From contig JAEUBA010000002.1 in assembly GCA_018257865.1 (NCBI GenBank), positions 1,178,001 through 1,242,000 of the forward strand: a DNA stretch of 64,000 bases, given 5' to 3'. Origin of the DNA: Stereocaulon alpinum (lineage: Eukaryota; Ascomycota; Lecanoromycetes; Lecanorales; Stereocaulaceae). The notes below the pieces were generated by a model. It saw nothing but the letters and a program-made list of their open reading frames with translations. It did no database searches and was not told the origin of the DNA. Every line of letters starts with the position of its first letter. The stretch's first letter is position 1. Shown piece by piece: positions 1 to 10,246 of this stretch. The translations under genes were made by a program, and so were the position numbers.

Positions 1-1632
1 GCGGGCAGGTAAGAGCTGCTCCGGTCGACGATGTGTGCGTGCTTCCAAGTTGGCGAAGTGACTGGGTGGGAGGAAGTGGGGCAGGCGAGGAAGGTACTGG
101 TTCAAGGTCAGAATAGCTTGTGCATCGGCGAGGTTCTCTTCGGACGGGCTTTGTCCTATACAAGGGAACGGGCGCCGGTGGGCTTCCTCTTGTCGCTCGA
201 TTTGAGGAGATGGGAATTGTGTGTCTTGACGAGGTGGTTGGTGGGGGGCTTCCTCTAGTTGTGTGGTCTGAAGGTATCGGTAGCGTTCTTCCTCTTGTTG
301 TCTGGCGAAGAGGCATAGGCGTCGTTGAGCTTCCTTTAGTCGCATGATCGGAGGTGATGGGGATTGGGTACCGTTCACTGTCTGGCCGGAAGCTGGCTGC
401 CGTAATCCCAAAAAAGGACTCTCCTTGCCAACCTTACTCCCTTCATCCGCGCGCGTTTCCAACGATATTTCCTTTGGCGTATTGCTTGGAGTCACTATTC
501 TGACCCTATGGTGCTGCTCCTTGACCTCTTTCCTCGGTGTTGGAATCGATGAAGCCCGTCTCTGTTCATGTCTGACCACTGTATCCGTGGAGGCATCTTT
601 AGGCGTGGGACCACTTCCACCTGTCACTGATCCAATTCCTCCAGGCGTCCCTCCACCCCCGACCATCTTCCTCGCAATCTTCCGCATCCTATTTGGTGGA
701 GTACTTGGCCCTTCGGGCGTGCATACTCTCGGACTCGGCAACGTATCAGGGTCAACCATCGCGTCGCTGCCTTCTCTCCTCCTCAAGTCTGCCAGATTCT
801 CCTGAAACTTCCGTACCTCCCAGTCCTTCATAATTACGGGCTCAGGATCATCCACCCCAGGCATATGCTGCAGCAACTTATCTCCCAGCTTTCCCGCGCT
901 AATCTGCCTGCTGGGTCCGCGAATTGTGCCATTTGTGCTTTGCGCTATGGGACTCAGTAAGGGAGACTCAACCAAGCTCCAGCCTTGCCCGTCTTGTTTC
1001 CATTTGCCGCTACGCGTTCTTGCCACTCTTCCGGACTTTGGGTGGGGAATATTGATATAATCAGGATCAGAGTCGGGGCCTGAGGAGGAGGCGTCTGTAA
1101 GGACGAAGGGTGAGACGAGACCGGTACGTGGGTTCGCGCCGCGTACGGTAAGTTGATCGTCACTGCTTACGGTGCGCATTCTGTGAGCTTTGTTGCGGCG
1201 ACGATTCGCCCTCTGCTCTTGGGCGGCACGGTATTGTTGGTGTGTGGGCCTGGTGGAATCAGGGTTTTCGTTGTCGTTGTGGACTTCGTTGCGGCAGGCT
1301 TCAGCTCTATATACTAACAGCACTGGATTCGTTCTCGCGGGTGGACTTTGGCCTTTTTTCTTGGATTTAACACTGTGATCTCTTGACTTGGACTTGTTCG
1401 TTTTGCCGTCATCACTGCTTACGTAGCCAAAGACCTTGGCAGTAGCGTCGGTATTCCAGATACCAGGGGCTACTTCGTAGGGTTCGACGGGTGTTGGAGG
1501 CTTATCAGGGAGCTTTTTGCGGAAAGGATTAAGTGCTGCAATGGATGGGAATGAGGAAGAATGCCGACGCTTTTGGCGGCTAGAGAGGGTTACGTTCCTG
1601 GTTGAGGTAGTAGGAGTGGGTGGTGAGGACAT
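1..1632 (-). CDS. Unknown low-complexity protein, N-terminal part (runs off the window)
   Basis: Reading from an ATG at 1632 on the minus strand, the frame stays open without a stop to base 1, about 544 codons, so the C-terminus lies outside the window. The start MSSPPTPTTSTRNV is followed by a basic patch (RQKRRH), a conserved-looking stretch near residues 62-86 (PYEVAPGIWNTDATAKVFGY), and long Ser/Pro/Thr-rich and charged segments. The distal part is rich in Gln and Glu. No signal peptide, membrane segment or catalytic motif is visible. Such composition is common in fungal nuclear or cytoskeletal scaffold proteins, but I do not recognise the family and assign no function. Introns in the unseen part cannot be judged. 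That it is a real gene rests on the length of the open frame and its non-random composition. Confidence 0.75.
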   Translation of the reverse strand, partial: MSSPPTPTTSTRNVTLSSRQKRRHSSSFPSIAALNPFRKKLPDKPPTPVEPYEVAPGIWNTDATAKVFGYVSSDDGKTNKSKSRDHSVKSKKKGQSPPARTNPVLLVYRAEACRNEVHNDNENPDSTRPTHQQYRAAQEQRANRRRNKAHRMRTVSSDDQLTVRGANPRTGLVSPFVLTDASSSGPDSDPDYINIPHPKSGRVARTRSGKWKQDGQGWSLVESPLLSPIAQSTNGTIRGPSRQISAGKLGDKLLQHMPGVDDPEPVIMKDWEVRKFQENLADLRRREGSDAMVDPDTLPSPRVCTPEGPSTPPNRMRKIARKMVGGGGTPGGIGSVTGGSGPTPKDASTDTVVRHEQRRASSIPTPRKEVKEQHHRVRIVTPSNTPKEISLETRADEGSKVGKESPFLGLRQPASGQTVNGTQSPSPPIMRLKEAQRRLCLFARQQEEERYRYLQTTQLEEAPHQPPRQDTQFPSPQIERQEEAHRRPFPCIGQSPSEENLADAQAILTLNQYLPRLPHFLPPSHFANLEARTHRRPEQLLPAR

Positions 1633-2129
1633 GATAGTGGCAGCGTGTGGAATGCCCCAACATTCCTCGTCTCCGATGGTAACGATATCATATATTCATG
1701 AGGACGGAGGATGCATGATGAACAGGGATAAGATCAAAAAGGACTGTATCGGAAGCCAAATTCAGATACAAAGCTGCTCCTGATTCAAAGACTATATTAG
1801 CACACTCTAAGACGGCAAGAACGACCCTTCTCACTCTTCTTCTAGAGCTGGCGTATTGCGCCTTCCAAGGAACTCGGAGTTAACAGGGGCTTCTTCGTGA
1901 GGTCCTTCACCCTAGACTGCTAATAAAGCCGTTAGAATTATGTCTGAAAGGTTCTAGCTCAAAGTGAGGACTTACTTGCGCCATGCTTTGCTTTATATTG
2001 CTATCCCGATCTAGGACGTTGGCTTTGGATTGAAAGTTCTTTTACCGGACACAGACGACGTGACGCAGAATATGTGGCAGCAACAGTAAGTTTCGAGGTA
2101 GGGCCTAGGTAACGGAATACTTGATCTGT
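1633..2129. other. Intergenic, promoter side of the left-edge gene
   Basis: This 497-base gap lies between the start of the partial gene and the stop of NUR1, both on the minus strand. It should hold the promoter and leader of the first and the 3' end of the second. I see no other gene; the open frame at 1517-1783 on the plus strand is a shadow. Confidence 0.6.
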
Positions 2130-3539
2130 CTAGAATCTACCGCTCTCCCTCCTCGCTGGAGTCGCCTGAAGTCGACCCCACGGCTGTCCATTGGGCATTG
2201 GAGTGAGACTGCTTCTTTTCAAAGGACTGCCTTCTCTTTTTTGGGGACTTAAACTTCTCTCTCGATGGCCTTGAGGACCTACGAAATTGGTAGACGCAGA
2301 CTTGCGGAGTGGCGAGTTGGCATGTGAGTAGACTCCCAAACTTCCACCATCACCTGTCCCAGCTGCTCTGAAGTGAGGCTGGCGAATGGCAGTCTGTGGA
2401 CGTATTGGTGATGACATGTCGCGGAGATGAGCTGGAGTCTGGACTGGTACAGCCATAGCCGTTGAAACGCCTCGGGAAGGTGTTGCTGCATAGCCAGCGC
2501 CCTCAGGGTCCACATGCTTGACATAGTTGGGATTGGGGCGGGTGCGAAAACCTCCGTTTATAATGAAAGCAGGTGGGTAGACGTCTACGGAGTCACGATC
2601 ATGAGCATCCGGGGGCGTACCACGTTTTGAAGTTCTTGAGGGCGTGAATTGGGTGCCAACATCGCTCATGAGTGGTTGAGTGCGTGGGTGGACGTATTTT
2701 GTATCATACTCGTTCATGACTTCCTTCGATATGACAGCAGCATCTTTAGATTGCTGTGAGAAGCTTGTCTGAAGAAGTAGAAGCTGGGCAGTTATTAGAG
2801 CTGCTAGCATCATGGTAGTGATAACAGTGGTACTTGGTCTAGGGTTCGAGGTCGCGGTGGGCAGGAAAATCCAATATACAAAGACATGTCCGGGACTGAA
2901 CAAGCAGAACATACGGAGAGAAAACGGTGTAGGGTCCCAGACGGCGATTTCCCACACGTCCCTTGTAGCGTCAGGGTGTGATCTAGCCTCTGCATTGTCG
3001 CCTGCGAGCATGCTGGAGAGGAAGCGAAGAGGAGAGGATGAGAGCGGAGATGAGTCCACACGGACACGATGAGCAGAAGGCGTGCTCGGAACGGCATCCA
3101 CCGAGGTCTCAAAGAGTCTGTAATGCCGTCGGCGGTAGAAGGTGTATACTGCATTCACGAAGGACAGCAATGACAGAAGATGCACTATGAAGGCTGACTT
3201 CATGAACATGTCAGCTGCAACAAAAGATGCTAGAAGACTCTGAAAACTCACGAACCAGGCCAACCAGCCTGTATACCCAATGTCTTCCCCAAACACATCA
3301 TCCCCCGTCCTTGTCGTCCTGGACCCACTATTTGCTCTGGCTATCAGGAATACCACATTCAATAGTAAGCCAATTGGCGTTGCCCATTCTTTCTGCCACT
3401 GATCCAGGTCACTCGAGTCTAGCTGCTCAGAAAGCCAAAGCAGAAAGTCGAGTGGGTCGAGGTAGGATTTGATGCGCTCCATCAGTGGTCGGCGGCGAAC
3501 TAGGCGTGGCGCCATTCTGTGACTCTTGAGCCTTGACAA
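2130..3539 (-). CDS. NUR1: Nuclear rim protein NUR1 / Mug154 family
   Basis: The protein has 469 residues in a single exon. The N-terminus carries the family pattern: a basic start (PRLVRRRPLMERIKSYL), then DPLDFLLWLSEQLDS and a W-x4-W stretch. At least three hydrophobic segments follow, near 55-70, 92-135 and 210-260, and then a long Ser/Pro-rich tail with a PPAFIINGGFRTRPN-like motif. In yeast, Nur1 is an inner nuclear membrane protein that works with Lrs4 and Heh1 to tether and silence rDNA; that role is known from the family and inferred here. A second Met at residue 9 (3515) precedes the conserved basic stretch and may be the true start. The gene is divergent from VMA7, about 250 bases away. 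Confidence 0.82.
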   Translation of the reverse strand: MSRLKSHRMAPRLVRRRPLMERIKSYLDPLDFLLWLSEQLDSSDLDQWQKEWATPIGLLLNVVFLIARANSGSRTTRTGDDVFGEDIGYTGWLAWFVSFQSLLASFVAADMFMKSAFIVHLLSLLSFVNAVYTFYRRRHYRLFETSVDAVPSTPSAHRVRVDSSPLSSSPLRFLSSMLAGDNAEARSHPDATRDVWEIAVWDPTPFSLRMFCLFSPGHVFVYWIFLPTATSNPRPSTTVITTMMLAALITAQLLLLQTSFSQQSKDAAVISKEVMNEYDTKYVHPRTQPLMSDVGTQFTPSRTSKRGTPPDAHDRDSVDVYPPAFIINGGFRTRPNPNYVKHVDPEGAGYAATPSRGVSTAMAVPVQTPAHLRDMSSPIRPQTAIRQPHFRAAGTGDGGSLGVYSHANSPLRKSASTNFVGPQGHRERSLSPQKREGSPLKRSSLTPMPNGQPWGRLQATPARRESGRF

Positions 3540-3789
3540 CTACGCTGTTCAGCAGTGTATGGAGTCAGTCTCCTCGAAGGTGAAGATCAAAGCGTAAGAC
3601 ATGGGTTATTGAAAGGTGTTGTGCTGACGAGCGTTGACGCGTTTGTATAAGCTTAGAGCTTCTGGGACAAATCCTAGGGCGGCCTAGCGGGGAGGGGAGC
3701 TTAATTTTGAGCCTCATCCGCCATTTCATGGGACCATCGTCACTCAGAGAACCTCGCATGCTAGCATCAAGCATTTCCTTTTCGCAAAC

Positions 3790-4340
3790 ATGGCTGCTCC
3801 ACTGTCAGCTTACAAGGACCGACATTTCCTGGCAGTCATAGGTGACGAGGTTAGATTATACCCACTGCTACCTACAAGCTTCTAACATGCAAGCTGACGC
3901 AGTGCTCAGGACTCTTGTACAGGACTCTTGCTTGCTGGCATAGGGGTATGCTCTGGTGCTCTTATAATGATACGGTTCACTAACCGGGGTTTTACAGCAT
4001 GTCACCCAGCCTCCAGATGCACAGAAGAATTTCTTAGTTGTTGATGCCAAAACCGAGACCTCTACGATTGAACAAGCCTTTGATAACTTTACACAAAAGA
4101 GGAAGGACATTGCAATATTACTCATCAATCAACATGTACAAACTTGTCCCCTCAGACGCATGTATAGTAGTGCAGGATTCTGGCTAATGTCCTATATAGG
4201 TTGCCGAGAAGATACGGAATCGCGTCGACACTTATACGGAGGCTTTCCCTGCCGTCTTAGAGATCCCAAGCAAGGATCACCCCTACGATCCGGAGAAGGA
4301 CAGTGTTCTAAGGAGGGTTAGAAGGCTGTTCGGAGAGTAG
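3790..4340 (+). CDS. VMA7: V-type proton ATPase subunit F
   Basis: There are four exons: 3790-3849, 3910-3945, 3998-4135 and 4200-4340, giving 124 residues, the usual length for Vma7. The protein starts MAAPLSAYKDRHFLAVIGDE and shows the F-subunit pattern GLLLAGIGHVTQPPDAQKNF, then the FDNFTQKRKDIAILLINQH block and an acidic/basic C-terminal helix ending RRVRRLFGE. Subunit F sits on the central stalk of the V1 sector and couples ATP hydrolysis to rotation, acidifying vacuoles and endosomes. All three introns have GT-AG ends and all joins keep frame. Because the exons are short, simple ORF searches miss the gene. Its 3' end converges on NPC2. Confidence 0.95.
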
Positions 4341-4674
4341 AGGCGTCGGAAGGGACATTCCATGATACAATTGCAAGCAGTAATGTAGAAAGCTTTGCCG
4401 TGTAATGTTTCGCTGCCAGCGTTCCAAAGCACTGGAGCACCATACCCGGAGTGTCTGCGACAAAGTGGCAAAGGGATTATACGTTGGATAATATGAAATG
4501 TGTTGTGCTTTGTGGTTACACTAGCTCTTGCCCAACGCCCAGCAAGAAAATGAAGATCATCTGGCATCGCTGCACCACCCATACGCGGACTGGCTTCACT
4601 TGAACTATCAGAAATTTCATACAATCCGCCTATGCTGATATTTAACACAACCAATAGCAATGCTACTACAGCTT
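4341..4674. other. Convergent 3' ends of VMA7 and NPC2
   Basis: These 334 bases lie between two stop codons. A 141-codon open frame on the minus strand (4283-4708) covers it but overlaps the last exons of both neighbours and has no recognisable features, so I treat it as chance. No clear terminator-like element is seen. Confidence 0.5.
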
Positions 4675-5297
4675 TCAACTTCCGAAGTGGACAGCTGCCT
4701 CCAGACACACGACAGCCTCTTCCTCTTTCGTAAAGACATCAGCTTTCACTTTGTAATCTCCCTGTAGATTCAAATATCAGTTGAGTGCTTTGGGCAATGT
4801 GTTCAGCGTGGAAAACTCACAGGTGGGATCGCTTTTGGCAACTCGACTTCCTTTGTTATGGTTTTCTCGCCACGTAATGGGCACTCCTCGTCCACATTCT
4901 TCATCTGCTCGCAAAGATCGGTCGTCTGGCTAATCAGACGGATCAAGCCGTAGTGGACCTCTAGAACAATGTACGCGCCCTCCTCAACGTCTTCGGTGAA
5001 GTTGCCATGAGCTTTGATTGTGAGTGTTTTGCCGCTGTGAGGGGTATCAGCGCTTATGAACGAATGGAATGAGAGACGGTCATGGGGAACTCACGCCAGA
5101 GGTGGGTTTGGGTCTAAGTCAACCTTGTATATATCAAGGAGATGGTCTTCGTCTCGACAATATTTGAGCGGATTATCTCCAGGTACTGTTAGCTTCTCGT
5201 CGTCGAGAACATGTTGGTCGCCGCCGAAGAGGGAAAGGGTGTTGGATACAGCTACACATGAGAACAAGAACGACAGTAGAGTTGGAGTAAGCTTCAT
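4675..5297 (-). CDS. NPC2: Phosphatidylglycerol/phosphatidylinositol transfer protein, NPC2/ML family
   Basis: There are three exons: 5297-5095, 5034-4821 and 4761-4675 (minus strand), giving 167 residues. The N-terminus is a clear signal peptide (MKLTPTLLSFLFSCVAVSNT). The mature part has the fungal ML-domain pattern: VPGDNPLKYCRD, a DLDPNPPLAGKTLTI strand, a GAYIVLEV strand, the Cys-containing loop around TTDLCEQ, EECPL, and a final GDYKVKADVFT followed by a VVCLEA strand. Cysteines are placed to form the conserved disulfides. The family binds sterols or phospholipids in the vacuole lumen and moves them to membranes. An upstream in-frame Met at 5417 exists, but the signal peptide argues for the start at 5297. 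Confidence 0.93.
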
Positions 5298-6861
5298 AGC
5301 TGGTGGCACGTAGTGGGGTTGTGTGGGAGTCGGCTTTGTTGATACGTACAAGGTGAGGATGGTTTGTGCTAGGCAGATGACATTGGCCATGACGACTTTA
5401 GCCCCCTCTGCTGCCAAGCTTCTAAGCCACAGTCATTCCGAGACCGAATCCCTGCGACATGAAGGTCAAGGTCTCCTACGCTCCTACGGTATGCACAAGA
5501 CAGGCCGTTTCTCTACAGATGATGCACCTCTTGTGGACACTACACAGGATACTATGATCAAGACCGAAGGTTGGTGAAGGAGAGACTGTTGATGCGAAGT
5601 GCTGAGCTCCGAATCCCAATGCAATAGACTTACGGAGTACTGCATGAGAATGATCAATGATGCCACTCGTGCCACTCGTGCCACTCAAAGGTTGGATTAG
5701 ATCTGCGATTAATTACGCGACAAGGATTGCTCATCACTCGTATTTTCAAAGGGTCACCAATATTACATGATTACATCGGACATATAGCAGCCGGATGGCT
5801 CGTGTGCCTTTCTCATATTCTATCTGGTGCCCATCTCGCCACAGTCTCCACGCAACTTTCTTCTCCGTGTTTCCTTCTGCTGCCTTAGTTCTACCTTTTG
5901 ACAACTAAAGCATACCTACAACTTCTCATACCATCTCCATTGGAATCAACCATCTGGTTCCTGTCAATCCAGAATTCGAAAGCTCCTATGGCACTCTCAT
6001 TCCCTTTATCTGGAAACGCCTCGTCTTGGGGATTTCTCCGATTTCGAAGCCCAATGGTGCGGCAAAGAGACCTTCATGGGCATACTGAAGCCACGTCTCC
6101 TGCTTCACCACCGAAGACTGAACAGTCCAGGTTTTGAGCATGATACAGCTTTCCCCGCAAAAGACTTGACATTATCCCTTGTTCTTGTGAACATTCCACC
6201 TCTTCTGCAGGCAGCCCTTAGGAGGTGCGGACGGCGCTAAAATGAGCGGAGGGGTCAACCTTGCCAGTTCAAGCCTAGGCTCGCCAGAGGGGCTGCCGAT
6301 CGAATTTCTCTCGATTTCGGACTCGCCCTTTGCATCCTCTTGCTGCTTCCACTCACACAGCGCCCATTACACTCAATCTTCACCATCCCCACAATCACCA
6401 TCCTCGACACCTTCCCTTCTCATTCAAACTCGCTTCTCTGCCGTCCTCCACAACATTCCACTCCACTTACCTACTTATTCCCTCGACGCGCCTACGACAC
6501 CGCCTCCTGCTTACAGCCTTTGATCGGGTTGCCTTTCCCATAACATACCCAACTCCTCTCTAACACTATCCATGAAACGATAGTCTTTCCAGCTTGGTGA
6601 ACAGTCGCCTAATGACAGACTCTTGCCTAGACCAATATTCCTCTCACATACCCATCTCGCTGGAGGTTCAACCTAACACTTTAAGAAGTCGCGAGAGAAA
6701 TACCCAAACCACTGGATGACTCTTCGAGGTAGCAGCGACTGAGGCGAACGAAACGACTATTCTCTATCGCCTCCACGTACACGAGTCATGCGATTCAGGC
6801 CACGAATACCAACGACGCCATCATCACATTCGTAAAGCACGGGGACGTTCTTTGTCATAGT
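5298..6861. other. Long intergenic region between NPC2 and SET3
   Basis: This 1.56 kb lies between two divergent starts and must contain both promoters. It holds a short tandem repeat (5661-5686) and, at 6242-6563, a C-rich stretch open in more than one frame with Ser/Pro/His-rich translations, typical of a pyrimidine-rich fungal leader rather than a gene. No conserved protein is recognised. Confidence 0.5.
5661..5686. repeat. Short tandem repeat, 9-base unit, about 2.9 copies
   Basis: The unit TGCCACTCG is repeated almost three times without mismatches. It lies in the NPC2-SET3 intergenic region, far from coding sequence. Confidence 0.85.
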
Positions 6862-9726
6862 ATGACCGATTCCTTTTCTCTCACCACGCACACTGCGCCT
6901 TTCTCGCGGTCCGTTCCCGGCTCTATACCCTCTTCGCTCAAGTCTGCACCTGGTCAGAATTCCACAGCTATATCTCCTGAAGAGGTGGAAGACTACACCA
7001 TCAAATGCATCTGCGGCTTCGACGATGACGACGGAAATACAGTGTTCTGCGACCCATGCGAAACCTGGCAGCACACCGAGTGCTACTACATCGATGAGCA
7101 TGGCGTTGTTCCTGGCAAGGATGTACTTGGGGAAATTGAGCACTTCTGCACAGACTGCAAACCCAGACTACTCGATGCGAAGGGTGCGGTCGAGCGACAG
7201 AGGAATCGAAGGAAAGAGCTTGATCCCAGCGATCGAAGAGTCAAGAAGACCACATCGAAGAGCCATAAGAAGAAGATCAGAGCACCAGAACATAATGCTA
7301 CCCTCACAAACGGATGGGCCAATGGCGACGATTCCGACCTCTTCCACGATCGCACAAGTCGAAGTCCACGAGATCCTCATGCACCAACGAAGAGACCCAA
7401 AACAAGCCACCGGCCTTCCAGTTCCATGCACTTCCCACTTCCCACCTCTCATCCCCATAAACGCTCTGGATCAGCCATGCACAGCCCATCTAAGAAGCAC
7501 TTGCTGAACGGCTACGCAAAGGACTGCTATAGTGCCGAATTCCTACATCTCTATGACGACGACCCAGGCGATAGCCGAATGCAAACGAATCTTCTCAATG
7601 ACATAAGCATCACACAAAAGCTGTCGCTTTGGTCCAACGACGTGGACGAATTGAAAGATGCAACAAGGGGATCATCACCTCAGGATGTCTTCAATCGCTG
7701 CGACCAGCCTATCGATTCGATGCCCTTGCCTCAGCTTAATAAAGAATACAAAGAGGACGAGAGTGTGGTGGTTCATGGCCTACATCCAAAGTGGACTTAC
7801 CTCACTATCGATGCCTTCGCACCCAAAGATGCAATCGTGGGGGAACTCAAGGGTAAGATTGGTCACATGGAAGATTACATCCATGATCCGACAAATCGAT
7901 GGGACTATCTGCGGCATCCTGCTCCTTTCGTCTTCTTCCACGGGAAGCTACCCATCTACATTGACACGCGATCAGAAGGCACTACCTGCCGATATTTGCG
8001 GAGGAGTTGCGATCCTAATCTCAGTATGAAGACCTTCCTGGAGAATAGGTCCGACTACCACTTCTGCTTCGTGGCTAAGCGTGATCTCGATGCTGGAACA
8101 GAATTGACCATCGGGTGGGTTCTGGATGAACACATACGAAAACACTTCTCCCCTCGCAATCCCGAGGATGCAACGACAGAAGGTGACTTTGACGAGGAAT
8201 ATGTTGTGGATTGGGTTGGCAAGGTCCTTGCAGAATTTGGAGGCTGTGCATGCGAGTCACCTGACACCTGTGCTCTTGCCAAGTATGACCGGCGCAGTAC
8301 AAGTATTTCTCAAGGCAGGAATGGATATTCTGGGAAACATTCACCAATGGAGAACGGTTATGCGACGAACAGCAGAGCTAGCAGCGAACAGGCCGACGGG
8401 AGATCTTCCTCGGGATCGAAGTCTCACAGTCGAGATTTGACTCCTACACGCGACACTCCCAGTCATCTAAGGTTCGGCACTGAGATCTCTGATCGAGAAA
8501 AGAGAAAGATCGCAGCGCTGGAGAAGAATTTTGAGCAGCTGGAGAACGACAAGCATCAACCTGCTCAGAAGAAAAAGAAAAGAAATAGTGGCGGAACAAC
8601 TGTGAATACGCCAGCTGCTGGCTCTTCAGTGGGCACTCATCGAGATACTGCAAAGTGGTCTCATGCTAACAGTCTGGAACAGAAGCAGCTCGGTCATACC
8701 GCCGCCTCCTTCTCCCAACCCAACACCCCTGGCTTGTCCTCAAGACCTCAATACGCCGACGCAAGCACTTCTCGCCGGAAGTCGGGCTCTCCAACCGCAA
8801 GATCTTACGGCAATGTTGGTAGACCACGCAGCAATACTGTCACCAACTCGAAAAAGCGTCCATCCCATCCGAATACACCGTCCGTGCCATCTCCACTTGT
8901 CCGTCAGAATTATGTCAGCTCCGGTATGCAGACGGAACCAGATGAGGATGATGACTGGTACAAACCGCCTCCCGGCCCTGTCCTAGCAAGAAAACCTTTT
9001 ATGTCGTTGTCCAAGCGTCTCTTGCTACGTTCCCAGCAAGAACGTGCAAGATTGGATGAAGGGAAACGGCTCTCCCTTGGAATCCCAGATAGGACACAGC
9101 CAAACGGCCAGCAGACAAGCGGTGCGGACAATGTCGATGCGACACAAGGGAATCAGGATACAGAAATGCATGATGCAGGAGCTGCACAACCACTGACAAC
9201 TTCGCATATGTCAACTTCAGAATGCTCAGCGCACAATGCTAACCCACCGGACGACGATCCAATCACTGCAGACATGAAACCACCAGCAGTCGAGCAGCCT
9301 CGACCGCTCAATGGCTTCCGTCAAAACAATCTCCATGTACAGATGCCTACTAAGCAGAACATAACCTTAGATGTCACGGCCAACAGTCCACTTGTCGAGA
9401 CTCCAACTTCAGTTGTACCCCAATCACCCTTCGCTTCTCATACAACTGCATTTCCTCCATCCTTTTCGCATTCCTCATCGAGTCTCGTTCAGCCCAGTCC
9501 CATTAAGAAGAAAGTCAGCTTAGGCGATTATCTCAGTCGACGCAAGTCATCCCAACCCGCGACAGAGATGACAACGACCAGCAGTCCTCCAATGCAACCA
9601 GGGGCGTTCAAGCTAGCAGGAGAATCAAAAGACGTGTCAATGCAAGGCAGCGCTATTGTGGACACGCCGAAGAAGGAAGAGGGTGATCCCCTAGCGACAC
9701 TGGAGAGTAAGGACCCAAAGCTTTGA
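6862..9726 (+). CDS. SET3: SET3-type PHD finger and SET domain protein (Set3 histone deacetylase complex)
   Basis: One uninterrupted frame of 954 residues. A PHD finger lies at about 47-100 with ligands C49, C51, C63, C66, H71, C74, C96 and C99 (C4HC3). A SET domain lies at about 300-425, including the SET-N-like motif RRSCDPN at 380-386. The long C-terminal half is disordered, rich in Ser, Pro and Lys. The order PHD then SET with a long tail is that of yeast Set3/Set4, fly UpSET and human MLL5. In yeast, Set3 is the scaffold of a deacetylase complex (Hos2, Hst1, Snt1, Sif2) and its PHD reads H3K4 methylation over transcribed genes. Where active SET domains have a Tyr near the end (ELTFDY), this one reads ELTIGW, which fits a non-catalytic SET domain. 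The start has a good PHD-proximal context; no introns are apparent. Confidence 0.9.
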   Translation: MTDSFSLTTHTAPFSRSVPGSIPSSLKSAPGQNSTAISPEEVEDYTIKCICGFDDDDGNTVFCDPCETWQHTECYYIDEHGVVPGKDVLGEIEHFCTDCKPRLLDAKGAVERQRNRRKELDPSDRRVKKTTSKSHKKKIRAPEHNATLTNGWANGDDSDLFHDRTSRSPRDPHAPTKRPKTSHRPSSSMHFPLPTSHPHKRSGSAMHSPSKKHLLNGYAKDCYSAEFLHLYDDDPGDSRMQTNLLNDISITQKLSLWSNDVDELKDATRGSSPQDVFNRCDQPIDSMPLPQLNKEYKEDESVVVHGLHPKWTYLTIDAFAPKDAIVGELKGKIGHMEDYIHDPTNRWDYLRHPAPFVFFHGKLPIYIDTRSEGTTCRYLRRSCDPNLSMKTFLENRSDYHFCFVAKRDLDAGTELTIGWVLDEHIRKHFSPRNPEDATTEGDFDEEYVVDWVGKVLAEFGGCACESPDTCALAKYDRRSTSISQGRNGYSGKHSPMENGYATNSRASSEQADGRSSSGSKSHSRDLTPTRDTPSHLRFGTEISDREKRKIAALEKNFEQLENDKHQPAQKKKKRNSGGTTVNTPAAGSSVGTHRDTAKWSHANSLEQKQLGHTAASFSQPNTPGLSSRPQYADASTSRRKSGSPTARSYGNVGRPRSNTVTNSKKRPSHPNTPSVPSPLVRQNYVSSGMQTEPDEDDDWYKPPPGPVLARKPFMSLSKRLLLRSQQERARLDEGKRLSLGIPDRTQPNGQQTSGADNVDATQGNQDTEMHDAGAAQPLTTSHMSTSECSAHNANPPDDDPITADMKPPAVEQPRPLNGFRQNNLHVQMPTKQNITLDVTANSPLVETPTSVVPQSPFASHTTAFPPSFSHSSSSLVQPSPIKKKVSLGDYLSRRKSSQPATEMTTTSSPPMQPGAFKLAGESKDVSMQGSAIVDTPKKEEGDPLATLESKDPKL

Positions 9727-10246
9727 TGGGATACACTCATCTTTTCACGACTTTATGCAGCGAGGCGTTCTACCCTGTCATGTTTTTCGCAATGTACGAT
9801 CTTGAAGTTCGTATTGTAACATCACCGTCTTCTATTGGAGATGTCTATTGCAAAAGCAACGTGGTCATAGTCTTCACTGACTACTAGGTAGCTTCTTGTG
9901 GCCCTTCTTGTGACCCTTGTCAATTAGGCTTTTAGCACAAATCAAAGCAATTATCAAACTACACTTGTCCAACTATCTTGGAGGAACCGCCATGAGAGGA
10001 GCCACACTGCCATTTACAATGGCATGCAGTATCAGAAGCTTCCGCTTTCGCGTGGTTCCTTATGGTGTGATTCCAGCTCCGCTGACTACGAGAAGTGCAT
10101 GCTGGAGGCCGTCATGTTGAGACAAAATGCGCGTCAAGCCTACGAATCGAAGGCCGTCTACTGAAAATATGCTGCAAGTTTTAAACATCCCCACACGCAA
10201 ACAACATGCAATTCCCGCGCAATGCCCTTCTTCCCTCTTATCCCAC
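9727..10246. other. Convergent 3' region of SET3 and MTR10
   Basis: This 520-base gap lies between two stop codons. It should hold both 3' untranslated regions. Small open frames at 9917-10120 and 10127-10441 show no conserved content. Confidence 0.5.

Noticed and set aside
4283..4708. 141-codon minus-strand open frame with a hydrophobic segment
   Set aside because: It overlaps the last exons of VMA7 and NPC2 and has no family pattern.
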